A DNA stretch of 64,000 bases. Origin: Pseudomonas guineae (lineage in GTDB: Bacteria > Pseudomonadota > Gammaproteobacteria > Pseudomonadales > Pseudomonadaceae). Positions within the stretch are counted from its first letter, which is position 1, and each line of letters starts with the position of its first letter. Below are positions 36,973 to 47,000 of the stretch, one piece after another. Position numbers and translations under genes: made by a program. The stretch is from assembly GCF_900113745.1 (NCBI RefSeq), contig NZ_FOQL01000003.1, forward strand, positions 372,001-436,000. Reading direction: 5' to 3'. Below the pieces are notes generated by a model. The model was given only the letters and a program-made list of their open reading frames with translations. It was not told the origin of the DNA and ran no database searches.

Positions 36973-37614
36973 ATGGCCCTGCCTGAAATTAGCCGTTCGA
37001 TGCTGAAAAACAGCCTGGTGCTTGGGCTATTTGCCATTGCCACAGTCGGGCTGGTGGCAGTACTGCAACAAGTCACTGCAGGACGCATCGCCACTGCCGA
37101 GCGCGACGCTCAAGTGCGCGCCCTCAGTGAGATCCTGCCTCAAGGCAGCTATGACAATCATTTGCTGGATAACAGCATTGAACTGTTTGACCCACTACTC
37201 GGCAACAAATCGCCGCAAGCCGCCTATGTCGCCCTCAAAGACGGCAAACCCAGCGCCATCATCCTCCGCGCTACCGCACCGGACGGTTACAGTGGCGCAA
37301 TCCAACTGCTGATCGGCATTCAGGCGGATGGCCGCCTGGCCGGCGTGCGTGTGCTCAATCACCGGGAAACCCCAGGGCTTGGCGACAAAATAGATCTAGC
37401 TAAGAGCAGCTGGGTTCGCAGCTTTGAGGGCAAATCGCTGACTACGCCCAGCATCGATGGCTGGGCAGTGAAGAAAGATCGCGGCGCATTCGACCAGTTT
37501 GCCGGCGCCACTATCACCCCGCGCGCCGTGGTCAAAGCCGTACACAAAGCCCTGCAGTATTTCGATGCCCATCAGCAACAGCTGTTCGCAGCCCAGGTGA
37601 AGTCCAATGGCTAG
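36973..37614 (+). CDS. rnfG: Electron transport complex subunit RnfG/RsxG
   Basis: A 213-residue protein with one N-terminal membrane helix (about 10-32) and a periplasmic FMN domain. Phe-Ala-Gly-Ala-Thr-Ile-Thr (176-182) is the flavinylation motif with Thr182 as the expected FMN site, and Asn-His-Arg-Glu-Thr-Pro-Gly-Leu-Gly (about 131-139) is a second family block. A longer in-frame reading from inside rnfD has no conserved content, so the ATG at 36973 is chosen. It overlaps rnfE by eight bases. Confidence 0.95.
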   Translation: MALPEISRSMLKNSLVLGLFAIATVGLVAVLQQVTAGRIATAERDAQVRALSEILPQGSYDNHLLDNSIELFDPLLGNKSPQAAYVALKDGKPSAIILRATAPDGYSGAIQLLIGIQADGRLAGVRVLNHRETPGLGDKIDLAKSSWVRSFEGKSLTTPSIDGWAVKKDRGAFDQFAGATITPRAVVKAVHKALQYFDAHQQQLFAAQVKSNG

Positions 37615-38320
37615 TCCCAGCTATCGCGAGATCACAATCAACGGCTTGTGGAAGAACAACCCGGCCCTGGTGCAGCTGCTCGGCCTGTGTCCGCTACTGG
37701 GCGTCAGCAATTCGGCGGTTAACGCTCTCGGCCTGGCCCTAGCCAGCGCCCTGGTACTGATCTGTTCCAATACGGCGGTATCGTTGGTGCGTGGCGTGGT
37801 CAATACCGCTGTGCGCTTGCCGGCCTTCGTGATGATTATTGCCGCCCTGACCACCTGCATCGAGCTGCTGATGCAGGCCTTCACCTACGAGCTGTACCAG
37901 ATACTCGGCATCTTTATCCCGCTGATCACCACCAATTGCGTAATCCTCGGCCGCGCCGACGGTTTTGCAGCCAAGCACGATCCCGCCCGCGCCGCCTATG
38001 ACGGTTTAGTCATGGGCCTTGGCTTCGGTATCGTCCTGGTGATGATAGGCGCGCTGCGCGAGCTACTTGGCACCGGTGCGGTGTTAGCCAATATGCATTT
38101 ATTGTTCGGCCCGATGGCCGTCAACTGGCAGCTCACCCTGATACCCGAATACAAAGGCTTTCTGCTGGCCATTCTGCCGCCCGGTGCGTTTATCGTCCTC
38201 GGCCTGCTGATTGCCTGTAAAAACCGTGTGGATGAAGTGCTGGCCGAACGGGCCAAGGCGCAACAAGTCGAAGTGCCCGTGCTAAGCCGTCGCGTGCGAG
38301 TGACCGGAGTGATCGAGTGA
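37607..38320 (+). CDS. rnfE: Electron transport complex subunit RnfE/RsxE
   Basis: A 237-residue membrane protein with six hydrophobic helices, homologous to RnfA. [10 protein letters not shown] (about 24-33) and Thr-Thr-Asn-Cys-Val-Ile-Leu-Gly (about 107-114) hold the cysteines shared with RnfA. The charged C-terminal extension (Lys-Asn-Arg-Val-Asp-Glu onward) is typical. It is the last Rnf subunit, and its TGA overlaps the GTG start of nth (GTGA), so the DNA repair gene is translationally coupled to it. Confidence 0.96.
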   Translation: MASPSYREITINGLWKNNPALVQLLGLCPLLGVSNSAVNALGLALASALVLICSNTAVSLVRGVVNTAVRLPAFVMIIAALTTCIELLMQAFTYELYQILGIFIPLITTNCVILGRADGFAAKHDPARAAYDGLVMGLGFGIVLVMIGALRELLGTGAVLANMHLLFGPMAVNWQLTLIPEYKGFLLAILPPGAFIVLGLLIACKNRVDEVLAERAKAQQVEVPVLSRRVRVTGVIE

Positions 38321-38955
38321 ACGCCGCTAAACGCTTGGAAATCTTCCGCCGCCTGCACGAAGACAACCCCGAGCCCAAGACTGAGCTGGCCTATAGCTCG
38401 CCGTTTGAGCTGCTGATTGCCGTCACGCTCTCAGCTCAGGCCACCGATGTGAGCGTCAACAAGGCCACCGCCAAGCTCTTCCCGATGGCCAATACGCCCG
38501 AAGCTATCTATGCCCTAGGCGTTGAGGGCTTGAGCGATTACATCAAGACCATCGGCCTGTACAACAGCAAAGCCAAAAACGTGATTGAAACCTGCCGCCT
38601 GCTGATTGAGCGGCACGGCAGTCAGGTGCCAGAAACCCGCGAGGAGCTTGAAGCACTGCCAGGCGTAGGCCGTAAGACCGCCAACGTGGTGCTTAACACG
38701 GCGTTTCGCCAACTGGCCATGGCGGTGGACACGCACATTTTTCGCGTCAGTAACCGCACCGGCATCGCTCCTGGTAAGAATGTTGTTGAGGTGGAAAACA
38801 AGCTGATGAAGTTTGTACCCAAGCAATTTCTGCTCGACTCACACCACTGGCTGATCTTGCATGGCCGCTATGTGTGCCAGGCGCGCAAGCCACGTTGCGG
38901 CAGTTGTCGCATCGAAGACCTGTGCGAATACAAGCAAAAAACCTCTGACGATTGA
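38317..38955 (+). CDS. nth: Endonuclease III
   Basis: A 212-residue base-excision repair glycosylase/AP lyase that removes oxidised pyrimidines. Leu-Pro-Gly-Val-Gly-Arg-Lys-Thr-Ala (about 114-122) is the helix-hairpin-helix with the catalytic lysine, Val-Asp-Thr-His (about 138-141) carries the catalytic aspartate, and the C-terminal Cys-X6-Cys-X2-Cys-X5-Cys cluster (starting at Cys189) binds 4Fe-4S. GTG is the start, with GGAG seven bases upstream. Location directly after rnfE is conserved in gammaproteobacteria. Confidence 0.97.
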   Translation: MNAAKRLEIFRRLHEDNPEPKTELAYSSPFELLIAVTLSAQATDVSVNKATAKLFPMANTPEAIYALGVEGLSDYIKTIGLYNSKAKNVIETCRLLIERHGSQVPETREELEALPGVGRKTANVVLNTAFRQLAMAVDTHIFRVSNRTGIAPGKNVVEVENKLMKFVPKQFLLDSHHWLILHGRYVCQARKPRCGSCRIEDLCEYKQKTSDD

Positions 38956-38976
38956 GCGGCTATTCAGCCACTCAAT
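38951..38976 (+). terminator. Hairpin at the end of rnf-nth
   Basis: ATTGAG-C-GGCT-ATTC-AGCC-A-CTCAAT forms a stem with one mismatch that overlaps the nth stop codon. A TTTTTT run lies ~18 bases after it, too distant for a classical terminator, so efficiency is uncertain. Confidence 0.5.
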
Positions 38977-38996
38977 GAGTCGATTGAAAAAAACTT

Positions 38997-39026
38997 TTTT
39001 ACCCGCTCCGCTTTTGCCGCTATAAG
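38997..39026 (+). promoter_or_regulatory. Possible sigma-70 promoter for the small acidic gene
   Basis: TTTTAC (38997-39002) and TATAAG (39021-39026) are 18 bases apart and end 36 bases before the ATG at 39063. The -35 box is poor. Confidence 0.35.
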
Positions 39027-39062
39027 GTGCGCAAATGGCCCTTGTAGCCTGGAGTGAAACAA

Positions 39063-39242
39063 ATGAGCACTGATAAAGAAAATCTTGAGCTCGACGACGA
39101 TTTTGTGGCCGATGATGCTGATGACACCGAGGCACCGGCAGAGGTTGCCAAGACCAACCTGACCAAGCGCCGCATTATCGATAACCTACTGGATGAGCGC
39201 CGCCTGAACAGACAAATATCTGAATACGACTTTGATCTGTAA
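39063..39242 (+). CDS. Small acidic conserved Pseudomonas protein
   Basis: A 59-residue protein. Residues 1-30 are strongly acidic (Leu-Glu-Leu-Asp-Asp-Asp-Phe-Val-Ala-Asp-Asp-Ala-Asp-Asp), and 33-59 form a basic helix with Thr-Lys-Arg-Arg-Ile-Ile-Asp-Asn-Leu-Leu-Asp-Glu-Arg-Arg-Leu. I recognise it as a small gene that follows nth in pseudomonads (PA3496-like), function unknown. The ATG at 39063 has GGAG eight bases upstream; the GTG at 39054 does not. A strong terminator follows nine bases after the stop. Confidence 0.75.
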   Translation: MSTDKENLELDDDFVADDADDTEAPAEVAKTNLTKRRIIDNLLDERRLNRQISEYDFDL

Positions 39243-39250
39243 GCCCTAAG

Positions 39251-39282
39251 AAAAAGCCCCGCAACAATGCGGGGCTTTTTCT
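39251..39282. terminator. Bidirectional terminator
   Basis: A 13-bp stem (AAAAAGCCCCGCA at 39252-39264, complement at 39269-39281) with loop ACAA; A- and T-runs on the two sides let it end both the small acidic gene and gloA. Confidence 0.93.
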
Positions 39283-39299
39283 TAGCTAACGCATACGCC

Positions 39300-39692
39300 T
39301 CAGTCAGCGCGTGATGGCGAAAGCAATTCAATTTTGTAGCCGTCCGGATCTTCGACGAACGCCAGGATGCTGCTGCCGTGTTTCATCGGCCCGGGCTCAC
39401 GAGTTATCTTGCCGCCGCGTGTACGGATATCGTCACAGGCTTTGTAGACGTCGGCCACTTCTAAAGCTATATGGCCGTAGCCGCTGCCCAGCTCGTAACT
39501 TTCCACACCCCAGTTATGGGTCAGCTCGATCACGCTGTTATGCGCTTCGTCACCGTAACCGACGAACGCCAAGGTGAACTGGCCTTCTGGATAGTCCTTA
39601 CGCCGCAGTAAGGTCATGCCCAGTACTTCGGTATAGAACGCGATGGATTTATCCATATCGCCGACGCGCAGCATGGTATGCAGCAGTCTCAT
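39300..39692 (-). CDS. gloA: Lactoylglutathione lyase (glyoxalase I)
   Basis: A 130-residue metalloenzyme of the GloA type that isomerises the hemithioacetal of methylglyoxal and glutathione to S-lactoylglutathione. His5, the Glu in Val-Ile-Glu-Leu-Thr, His in Tyr-Gly-His-Ile-Ala and the Glu in Tyr-Lys-Ile-Glu-Leu are the four expected metal ligands. The short length is typical of the nickel-activated bacterial class. GGAG precedes the ATG at 39692; ATGs a few codons earlier lack support. It lies downstream of argG on the same strand with a hairpin between. Confidence 0.95.
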   Translation of the reverse strand: MRLLHTMLRVGDMDKSIAFYTEVLGMTLLRRKDYPEGQFTLAFVGYGDEAHNSVIELTHNWGVESYELGSGYGHIALEVADVYKACDDIRTRGGKITREPGPMKHGSSILAFVEDPDGYKIELLSPSRAD

Positions 39693-39720
39693 CAGGTATC
39701 TCCTCATCATATAAATGCAA

Positions 39721-39744
39721 ACCCCGGCTTATGGCCGGGGCTTG
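39721..39744 (-). terminator. Hairpin between argG and gloA
   Basis: CCCCGGC (39722-39728) and GCCGGGG (39734-39740) form a 7-bp stem with a five-base loop. It follows argG by about 25 bases on the minus strand; the T-run is short. Confidence 0.65.
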
Positions 39745-39768
39745 TTGTGGCTCAGGTGCTCGAGTCTA

Positions 39769-40986
39769 TCAGAGCATCTTGCGGCCTTTGTTAGCTGCGA
39801 TACGCATGCGCAGGGCATTGAGCTTGATAAAGCCCGCGGCGTCCTGCTGGTTGTAAGCACCGCCGTCTTCTTCGAAGGTGGCGATATTGGCGTCGAATAG
39901 CGAATCATCAGACTTACGCCCGGTGATGATCACGTTGCCCTTGTACAGTTTCATCCGGACCACACCGTTCACGTTGGCCTGGGACGCGTCGATCATCTGC
40001 TGCAGCATCAGACGCTCAGGGCTCCACCAGAAACCGTTGTAGATCAGGCTGGCGTACTTAGGCATCAGCTCGTCTTTCAAGTGCGCGACTTCGCGATCGA
40101 GGGTGATCGACTCAATGGCGCGGTGGCCTTTGAGCATGATGGTACCGCCTGGCGTCTCATAGCAGCCACGGGACTTCATGCCGACAAAGCGGTTCTCGAC
40201 GATATCCAGCCGGCCGATGCCGTTGATCCCACCGATGCGATTCAGCTCTGCCAGTACGGTAGCCGGAGTCATCTCAACGCCGTCAATAGCCACGATATCG
40301 CCGGCGCGGTAAGTCAACTCGATATAGGTCGCGGTGTCTGGCGCTGCCTCGGGGGAGACCGTCCATTTCCACATGTCTTCTTCGTGCTCGGTCCAGGTGT
40401 CTTCCAGTACACCGCCTTCATAGGAGATGTGCAGCAAGTTGGCGTCCATGGAGTACGGCGACTTCTTCTTGCCGTGGCGCTCGATCGGAATCGCGTGCTT
40501 CTCGGCGTAGTCCATCAGCTTCTCACGCGAGAGCAAATCCCACTCGCGCCAAGGAGCAATCACTTTCACGCCAGGCTTGAGCGCATAAGCGCCCAGTTCG
40601 AAACGTACTTGGTCATTACCTTTTCCGGTCGCGCCGTGGGAGATGGCATCTGCGCCGGTCTCGTTGGCGATCTCGATCAAGCGCTTGGCGATCAACGGAC
40701 GCGCAATGGAGGTACCCAGCAGGTACTCGCCTTCGTAGACGGTGTTGGCACGGAACATCGGATAGACGAAGTCGCGGACGAACTCTTCACGCAGGTCGTC
40801 GATGTAGATTTCCTTGACGCCCATGGCCTGAGCCTTGACGCGGGCCGGCTCGACTTCCTCACCTTGGCCGAGGTCAGCGGTGAAGGTCACCACTTCGCAG
40901 TTATAGGTATCTTGCAGCCACTTGAGGATCACTGAAGTGTCCAGGCCACCGGAATATGCCAGGACTACCTTGTTTACGTCGGCCAT
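39769..40986 (-). CDS. argG: Argininosuccinate synthase
   Basis: A 405-residue enzyme that joins citrulline and aspartate with ATP to form argininosuccinate, in arginine synthesis. Ala-Tyr-Ser-Gly-Gly-Leu-Asp-Thr-Ser (about 9-17) is the ATP pyrophosphatase loop. His-Gly-Ala-Thr-Gly-Lys-Gly-Asn-Asp (about 118-126) and [13 protein letters not shown] are further active-site segments. Full length and intact. GGAG is eight bases before the ATG. It stands as its own unit, with motY upstream on the same strand. Confidence 0.98.
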   Translation of the reverse strand: MADVNKVVLAYSGGLDTSVILKWLQDTYNCEVVTFTADLGQGEEVEPARVKAQAMGVKEIYIDDLREEFVRDFVYPMFRANTVYEGEYLLGTSIARPLIAKRLIEIANETGADAISHGATGKGNDQVRFELGAYALKPGVKVIAPWREWDLLSREKLMDYAEKHAIPIERHGKKKSPYSMDANLLHISYEGGVLEDTWTEHEEDMWKWTVSPEAAPDTATYIELTYRAGDIVAIDGVEMTPATVLAELNRIGGINGIGRLDIVENRFVGMKSRGCYETPGGTIMLKGHRAIESITLDREVAHLKDELMPKYASLIYNGFWWSPERLMLQQMIDASQANVNGVVRMKLYKGNVIITGRKSDDSLFDANIATFEEDGGAYNQQDAAGFIKLNALRMRIAANKGRKML

Positions 40987-41116
40987 GCCATCAACTCCAC
41001 GGGGTTGTGCGGGAAACCCGTGATTCTACTGCCCATGTCGCCTGATTTACAGAGGCGCGACAGCTTGTGACGACCACGCGACGGTTTATTGTTAAGCAGC
41101 CCGTAAATAGTCAGTG

Positions 41117-42028
41117 TTAAGAAGTAGCAGCAGGATCAGCTGCTGCAGCCGCAGGTGCAGGGGGTGAAACGGCTTCAGGTACGCGGTCAAGGAGAATGCT
41201 TACCCGGCGATTTTTTGCCCGATTAACCTCCTTGTTATTGGGCACAAGCGGGTAGCGTTCACCATGGAAGCGCAGGGTGATCTGCTCGGCTGGAATACCG
41301 TTGGCTTTGAGATACTCCATCACCGCCAAGGCCCGGCGACGCGACAGGTCCCGGTTAGTCAGGCGATTGCCACTGTTATCGGCATGACCATCAAGCTGGA
41401 TGCGATTGACGCTGGGGTCAGCCTTAAGAAAGCTCAGGATAATGTCCAGCTTGGCCTGAGCCAGCGGCTCAAGCTCGACACCGCCGCCCGGGAAACCCAC
41501 CAGGCTTTTGCGCACTTGATCGAAATTCACCGGCAACAACTTGGCCGTGCAATCCAAATAGTCGTTGTAGGCTTTTTTGAACTTAGCCGGCAGCAAGCGT
41601 ACTTCAACCGCATCACCGCCCATTGCCGTGCGATGTCGCACTAAGGGGCTGCGCCCTTCAAGCAAACCGGTAAGCAAACGCGCGCCCTGCTCTTGGGAGC
41701 TGTTGAACAGCACTTCGGCAGGCACCACGCTGACCGAGCCGAGGTTGATATCGCCGCGCCCTGGCTGCCAGGGCGCAGCGGCCGCGAGCAAGGTCGCGTT
41801 ACCGGCTCCCAGCCAGCGTTCGCGAGCTTTTAAACTAAACGTGACCTGCTCGCCCGCACGGCGCACAAACAGTCCGGAGCCAAAATCAGTGATAGGTTGC
41901 GACAGACGGCACTCGAACTGATCGCCTTCGACCTGCCACTCGATCTTCTCCAGACGGGTCTGGAAGCTGATGGCAAGAACAGACTGACTTGCCAGCAGGC
42001 ACAGCACTGCGAGTGGATAGGGTCGCAC
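41117..42028 (-). CDS. motY: Flagellar sodium-type/proton-motor T-ring protein MotY
   Basis: A 303-residue secreted protein. A signal peptide ends near Ser-Val-Leu-Ala; residues ~20-155 match the MotY N-terminal domain, which contacts the stator, and ~165-285 are an OmpA-C peptidoglycan-binding domain with Gly-His-Ala-Asp-Asn-Ser-Gly and Asn-Arg-Arg-Val-Ser. In Pseudomonas, MotY supports both MotAB and MotCD stators. The position between argG and pyrC agrees with the P. aeruginosa motY locus as I recall it. GTG is the start (GGAG six bases upstream). The Pro/Ala-rich end is probably flexible. Divergent from pyrC. Confidence 0.88.
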   Translation of the reverse strand: MRPYPLAVLCLLASQSVLAISFQTRLEKIEWQVEGDQFECRLSQPITDFGSGLFVRRAGEQVTFSLKARERWLGAGNATLLAAAAPWQPGRGDINLGSVSVVPAEVLFNSSQEQGARLLTGLLEGRSPLVRHRTAMGGDAVEVRLLPAKFKKAYNDYLDCTAKLLPVNFDQVRKSLVGFPGGGVELEPLAQAKLDIILSFLKADPSVNRIQLDGHADNSGNRLTNRDLSRRRALAVMEYLKANGIPAEQITLRFHGERYPLVPNNKEVNRAKNRRVSILLDRVPEAVSPPAPAAAAADPAATS

Positions 42029-42232
42029 GACAGACTCCAGTGAATACGGCTTACCCCTTTTCTATCGGTGCCAAAGCTAAAAACTTGAGCTGGGCGTTAT
42101 ATCGCTACGCATGAATGGCCGCAGTGCAGTCCAGCCTTAAGTCAGCTTTGCCTGAATAGCCCGCTTTCAGCGTGCTGCCAAGGGCCTTTTCCGGTAGCAT
42201 TCTCGCCACGTTTTGCCCGCCTGGAAGCTTCC

Positions 42233-43279
42233 ATGACTGACCGCCTTACCCTGCTGCGTCCTGACGACTGGCACATCCACCTGCGTGACGGTAGCGTGCT
42301 GCCTCACACCGTCGCTGATGTAGCCCGCACCTTTGGCCGCGCCATCATCATGCCTAACCTGGTGCCGCCTGTGCGCAACGCCAGTGAAGCCGATGCCTAC
42401 CGCCAGCGCATTCTTAGCGCCCGCCCGGCTGGCAGCCGTTTCGAACCCCTGATGGTGCTGTACCTTACCGACCTGACCCAGCCTGCTGATATCCGCAGCG
42501 CGATGGCTTCGGGCTTTGTCCATGCCGCCAAGCTCTACCCGGCCGGCGCGACCACCAACTCTGATTCTGGCGTAACCAGCATCGACACGATTTTCCCGGT
42601 GCTCGAGACCATGGCCGAAGTGGGCATGCCGCTGCTGGTGCACGGTGAAGTAACGCGCAGCGAGATCGACATCTTCGACCGCGAAAAAATCTTTATTAGT
42701 GAGCACCTGAGCCGTGTGGTCGAGCGTTTCCCGACCCTGAAAGTGGTGTTCGAGCACATCACCACCCGCGATGCGGTGGAGTTCGTGCAGAGTGCTTCGG
42801 CCAACGTTGGCGCGACCATCACCGCGCACCACCTGCTCTACAACCGCAATCACATGTTGGTTGGCGGTATTCGGCCGCACCTGTTTTGCCTGCCAGTCCT
42901 CAAGCGCAACACTCACCAGGACGCTTTGCTAGATGCGGCCACCAGCGGCAATACTAAGTTCTTCCTCGGCACCGACTCGGCTCCCCATGCCCAGCATGCT
43001 AAAGAAGCTGCCTGCGGTTGCGCCGGTTGCTACAGCGCCCATGCTGCCATCGAGCTGTATGCCGAAGCCTTCGAGCAGCGCAACGCGCTGGACAAACTAG
43101 AAGCCTTCGCCAGCCTAAACGGCCCGGATTTCTATGGCCTTCCGCGCAACAGCGACAGCATTACCCTGGTCCGTGAAGACTGGACGGCACCTGCCAGCTT
43201 GCCCTTTGGCGAGCAAATCGTTATCCCGCTGCGCGCCGGTGAAACCATGCGCTGGCGTCTGCTGGAGAACCACGCGTGA
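42233..43279 (+). CDS. pyrC: Dihydroorotase
   Basis: A 348-residue class II (E. coli-type) dihydroorotase catalysing the third step of pyrimidine synthesis. His-Ile-His-Leu-Arg-Asp-Gly (about 14-20) holds two zinc ligands, and the Tyr-Pro-Ala-Gly-Ala-Thr-Thr-Asn segment near residue 100 contains, one codon before it, the lysine that is usually carbamylated. Gly-Thr-Asp-Ser-Ala-Pro-His (about 245-251) carries the catalytic aspartate. Its TGA overlaps the GTG of rnt. Only ~200 bases separate it from the divergent motY. Confidence 0.97.
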   Translation: MTDRLTLLRPDDWHIHLRDGSVLPHTVADVARTFGRAIIMPNLVPPVRNASEADAYRQRILSARPAGSRFEPLMVLYLTDLTQPADIRSAMASGFVHAAKLYPAGATTNSDSGVTSIDTIFPVLETMAEVGMPLLVHGEVTRSEIDIFDREKIFISEHLSRVVERFPTLKVVFEHITTRDAVEFVQSASANVGATITAHHLLYNRNHMLVGGIRPHLFCLPVLKRNTHQDALLDAATSGNTKFFLGTDSAPHAQHAKEAACGCAGCYSAHAAIELYAEAFEQRNALDKLEAFASLNGPDFYGLPRNSDSITLVREDWTAPASLPFGEQIVIPLRAGETMRWRLLENHA

Positions 43280-43950
43280 GTGAAGACCTATACGACGACG
43301 AGCCCGAGAACAACAGCCACTCAGGCCCGCGCCACCCGATGGCCGCACGCTTCCGTGGCTACCTTCCGGTAGTCGTGGATGTGGAAACCGGTGGCTTTAA
43401 CTGCGCCACAGATGCCCTGCTGGAAATTGCGGCCACTACCATTGGTATGGACGAAAGCGGCTTCCTTTACCCGGAGCACACCCAGTTTTTCCGTGTCGAG
43501 CCATTTGTTGGCGCGAACATCGAGCAGGCAGCGCTGGACTTCACCGGGATCAAGCTTGATCACCCCTTGCGCATGGCCGTCACGGAAGAACACGCACTGA
43601 CGGAAATCTTCCGCAGCCTGCGCAAATCGCTGAAATCCAACAGCTGCAAACGGGCGATTCTGGTCGGCCATAACAGCAGCTTCGACCTCGGCTTCCTCAA
43701 TGCCGCTGTGGCGCGTACCGGGATCAAGCGTAATCCGTTCCACCCGTTCTCCAGCTTCGACACCGCCACCCTGGCCGGTCTTGCCTATGGCCAGACCGTG
43801 CTGGCCAAAGCGTGTCAGGCGGCAGGCATCGATTTCGATGGCAAGGAAGCCCACTCAGCTCGCTACGACACCGAGAAAACGGCTGAGCTTTACTGCGGCA
43901 TCGTCAATCGTTGGAAGGAGATGGGCGGCTGGATGGATTTCGACGACTGA
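43276..43950 (+). CDS. rnt: Ribonuclease T
   Basis: A 224-residue DEDDh 3'-5' exoribonuclease that trims tRNA and other stable RNA ends. Val-Asp-Val-Glu-Thr-Gly-Gly (about 35-41) is Exo I, [10 protein letters not shown] Exo II, and [11 protein letters not shown] Exo III. The GTG start overlaps the pyrC stop (GTGA), so translation is coupled. The N-terminal ~15 residues are acidic and variable. A very long terminator follows 20 bases after the stop. Confidence 0.97.
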   Translation: MSEDLYDDEPENNSHSGPRHPMAARFRGYLPVVVDVETGGFNCATDALLEIAATTIGMDESGFLYPEHTQFFRVEPFVGANIEQAALDFTGIKLDHPLRMAVTEEHALTEIFRSLRKSLKSNSCKRAILVGHNSSFDLGFLNAAVARTGIKRNPFHPFSSFDTATLAGLAYGQTVLAKACQAAGIDFDGKEAHSARYDTEKTAELYCGIVNRWKEMGGWMDFDD

Positions 43951-43970
43951 CCTCTCTAGTTGTCACTTAA

Positions 43971-44021
43971 CCTGAAGCAATAAAAAGCCCCGTTCTAGAC
44001 GGGGCTTTTTATTGCTTCAGG
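43971..44021. terminator. Long bidirectional terminator between rnt and gdhB
   Basis: A perfect 23-bp inverted repeat (43971-43993 and 43999-44021) around a five-base centre TCTAG. The middle is AAAAAGCCCCGT/ACGGGGCTTTTT, a typical terminator core, extended outward by CCTGAAGCAAT. It serves both convergent genes. Confidence 0.95.
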
Positions 44022-44053
44022 TGCAGCGCAGGCCAGGCCTGCGCCGATCCCTC

Positions 44054-47000
44054 TTAAGCGCTTTGTGCCAAGTCCATCAACTCACGGTTAGCCACGGCGT
44101 ACATGGCGTAGTCGGTGTTGGTGGCGGCTCGCAGTTCGCCGAGCATGACCTTCCAACGATCAACCAAGCGACGGTGTTGATCCAACCACACGCCGACCCG
44201 TTCTTCGATATCCGCCGGCCCTTCGGCCATTTGCAGCACCGAGACGGTGATAGCGCGCTGTTGCCAGTCCAAGTCATCGCGGAAGGCTTCACGGGCCAGC
44301 GCTTGCCAGTTGTTTTCCACTGGCAGGCTGCTGATCTGCTGCAGGTACCAAGACAGCTCCAGCGAGCCGCCAATAGCAAAGTAGGCAGCCGCCACACGCG
44401 CCGGTTCTTGGCCCGTGACATCCGACGCCTCAATGATCGGCAGCAAGGTGTACAAGTGGCTTGTACCCGCCACCACCCGCGCCAGCTCTTCCGGCACACC
44501 GGCTTCGACATAACCCCGGAAGCGCGCCAGCCATTGTTCACGGGCCGGGCCTTCGAGCAGCTCATCCAGGCACCCAACCAGCGCCTCGATACGCGGCGCA
44601 AAATGCGCAACATCGCGCGCTGCATCCAGATCATTGCGGCGGTTGCGCAGGAACCAGCGGGTAGCACGGCGGCCCAAGCGTATTAGCTCATCCATCAGCT
44701 GCAACTGCAGCTCGGCTGACACCTTGGAGTCCAACGCCTCAATCTGCTGCCACCAATGCGGCAGGCGGAACAGGTCGCGCACAATCACATAAGCACCGGC
44801 AACATTCGCCGCGCTCATGCCGGTGGACTCCTTCAGGCGCTGCACGAAGGTGATGCCCATGTGGTTGACCAGGTCATTGGCGATCTGCGTGCTGACGATT
44901 TCACGCTTGAGGCGATGGCGACGCATCGGCTCACCGAACTTCTCCGCCAACAAGGGCGGGAAGGCCGTTTCCATCTCGCGCGCCAGGTACTCGTCATCGG
45001 GTACTAAGGATTTGAGCAGTGACTCTTTCAGGTCGATTTTGCTGTAGGAGATCAACACCGACAGCTCAGGACGGGTCAACCCTTGCCCTTTAGCCGCACG
45101 TTCATTGAGTTCGTCATCGGTGGGCAGAAATTCCAGAGCACGGTCCAATTTGCCTGAAGTTTCCAGAGCCGACATAAGACGTTTGTACTCGCCGCCCCGC
45201 TCGCGGGCGCGGCGCTCGGCCAGCGACAGCGCCTGGGTCTGCTTGTAGTTGTTGCCCAGCACCAAGCCGCCGACCGCATCGGTCATTTCCACCATCAGTT
45301 TGTTACGCTGCTTGCCGGTCATGTCGCCCGCCGCAACGATTTCACCAAGCAGAATCTTGATGTTCACTTCGTGGTCTGAGCAGTCCACACCACCGGCGTT
45401 ATCGATAAAGTCGGTGTTGCTCTTGCCGCCATTGAGACCGTATTCAACGCGACCCAGTTGGGTCATGCCGAGGTTACCGCCCTCACCCACCACTTTGGCG
45501 CGCAATTCGCGGCCATCTACGCGCAGCAGGTCGTTGGCCTTGTCACCGACATCAGCGTGGCTTTCTTTACTGGATTTAACGTAGGTGCCAATGCCGCCGT
45601 TCCACAACAGATCGACCGGTGCCTTGAGCAAAGCGTTGAGCAGCTCGTTCGGCGCCAGCTTGTCGGCGCTGATGTCAAAGCGCTCTTTCATCTGTGCACT
45701 GATTGGAATGCTCTTGGCGCTGCGCAGGAAGATGCCGCCGCCGGCCGAGATCAGCTTGGCGTCGTAATCGGTCCAACTGGAGCGCGGCAGATCGAACAGG
45801 CGCTGACGCTCGACAAAGCTCTTAGCAGCGTCCGGGTTCGGGTCAATGAAGATATGCATGTGGTTGAAGGCTGCAACCAGTTGCAGGCTCTGCGAGAGCA
45901 ACAGGCCGTTACCGAACACGTCACCGGCCATATCGCCGATACCAATTACCGTAACGTCATCGTTTTGCACATCGATACCGCGTTCGCGGAAGTGACGCTG
46001 CACCGAGACCCACGCGCCTTTAGCGGTAATACCCATGCCTTTGTGGTCGTAACCGGCAGAGCCGCCCGAGGCGAACGCATCATCCAGCCAGAAGCCGTAA
46101 TCGGCGGCGATGCCGTTGGCGATATCAGAAAACGTGGCAGTACCTTTGTCGGCAGCCACCACCAGATAGGGATCGTCACCGTCGTGGCGCACCACATTCT
46201 GCGGCGGCACCACGACGCCCTCTTTGAGGTTGTCGGTGATATCCAACAAGCCGCTGATAAAGATACGGTAGCAGGCAATGCCTTCCGCCAGCACGTCATC
46301 ACGTGTGCCACCCAGCGGCAGACGCCGTGGTACAAAGCCGCCTTTAGCACCCATCGGCACGATGACGGCGTTCTTCACCTGCTGCGCCTTGACCAGGCCC
46401 AGCACTTCAGTGCGGAAGTCTTCTTCGCGGTCCGACCAGCGCAGGCCGCCACGGGCGACGTCACCAAAGCGCAGATGCACACCTTCAACCCGCGGCGAAT
46501 AAACGAAGATTTCAAACTTCGGCGTCGGCCGTGGAATATCCGGAATGGCGCGCGGGTTGAGCTTGAAGCTGAAGTAGGCTTTGTTCTGCCCGGCAGCATC
46601 CGTCTGGTAGAAGTTGGTGCGCAGGGTGGCTTTGATCAGGTCGAGATAACGGCGCAGGATGCGGTCTTCGTTGAGTACGGCGACGTTATCCAGGGCCGCC
46701 AGAATTGCCTGTTCAAGCTTCTGCTGCTTGTCTTCCAGATCATCGGCGGTGAGCTTGCGCGCCAAATAGAAGCGCGTCTTGAACAGACGCACCAATTCCT
46801 TGGCAATATTCGAGTGGTTGACCAAAGTACCGGCGATGTAGCTCAAGTCGAAACCTAGGCGGATCTGCTTGAGGTAACGCGCATAGGCACGCAACAACGC
46901 CACATCGCGCCACGGCATGGCGGCCATCAGCACCAGGCGGTTGAAGCCGTCATTCTCTGCCGCGCTGCCAACGATATTGACAAAGGCGTCCTGCAGGGTG

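Noticed and set aside
41117..42028. Generic OmpA porin
   Set aside because: There is no beta-barrel; the N-terminal domain and the location between argG and pyrC fit MotY.
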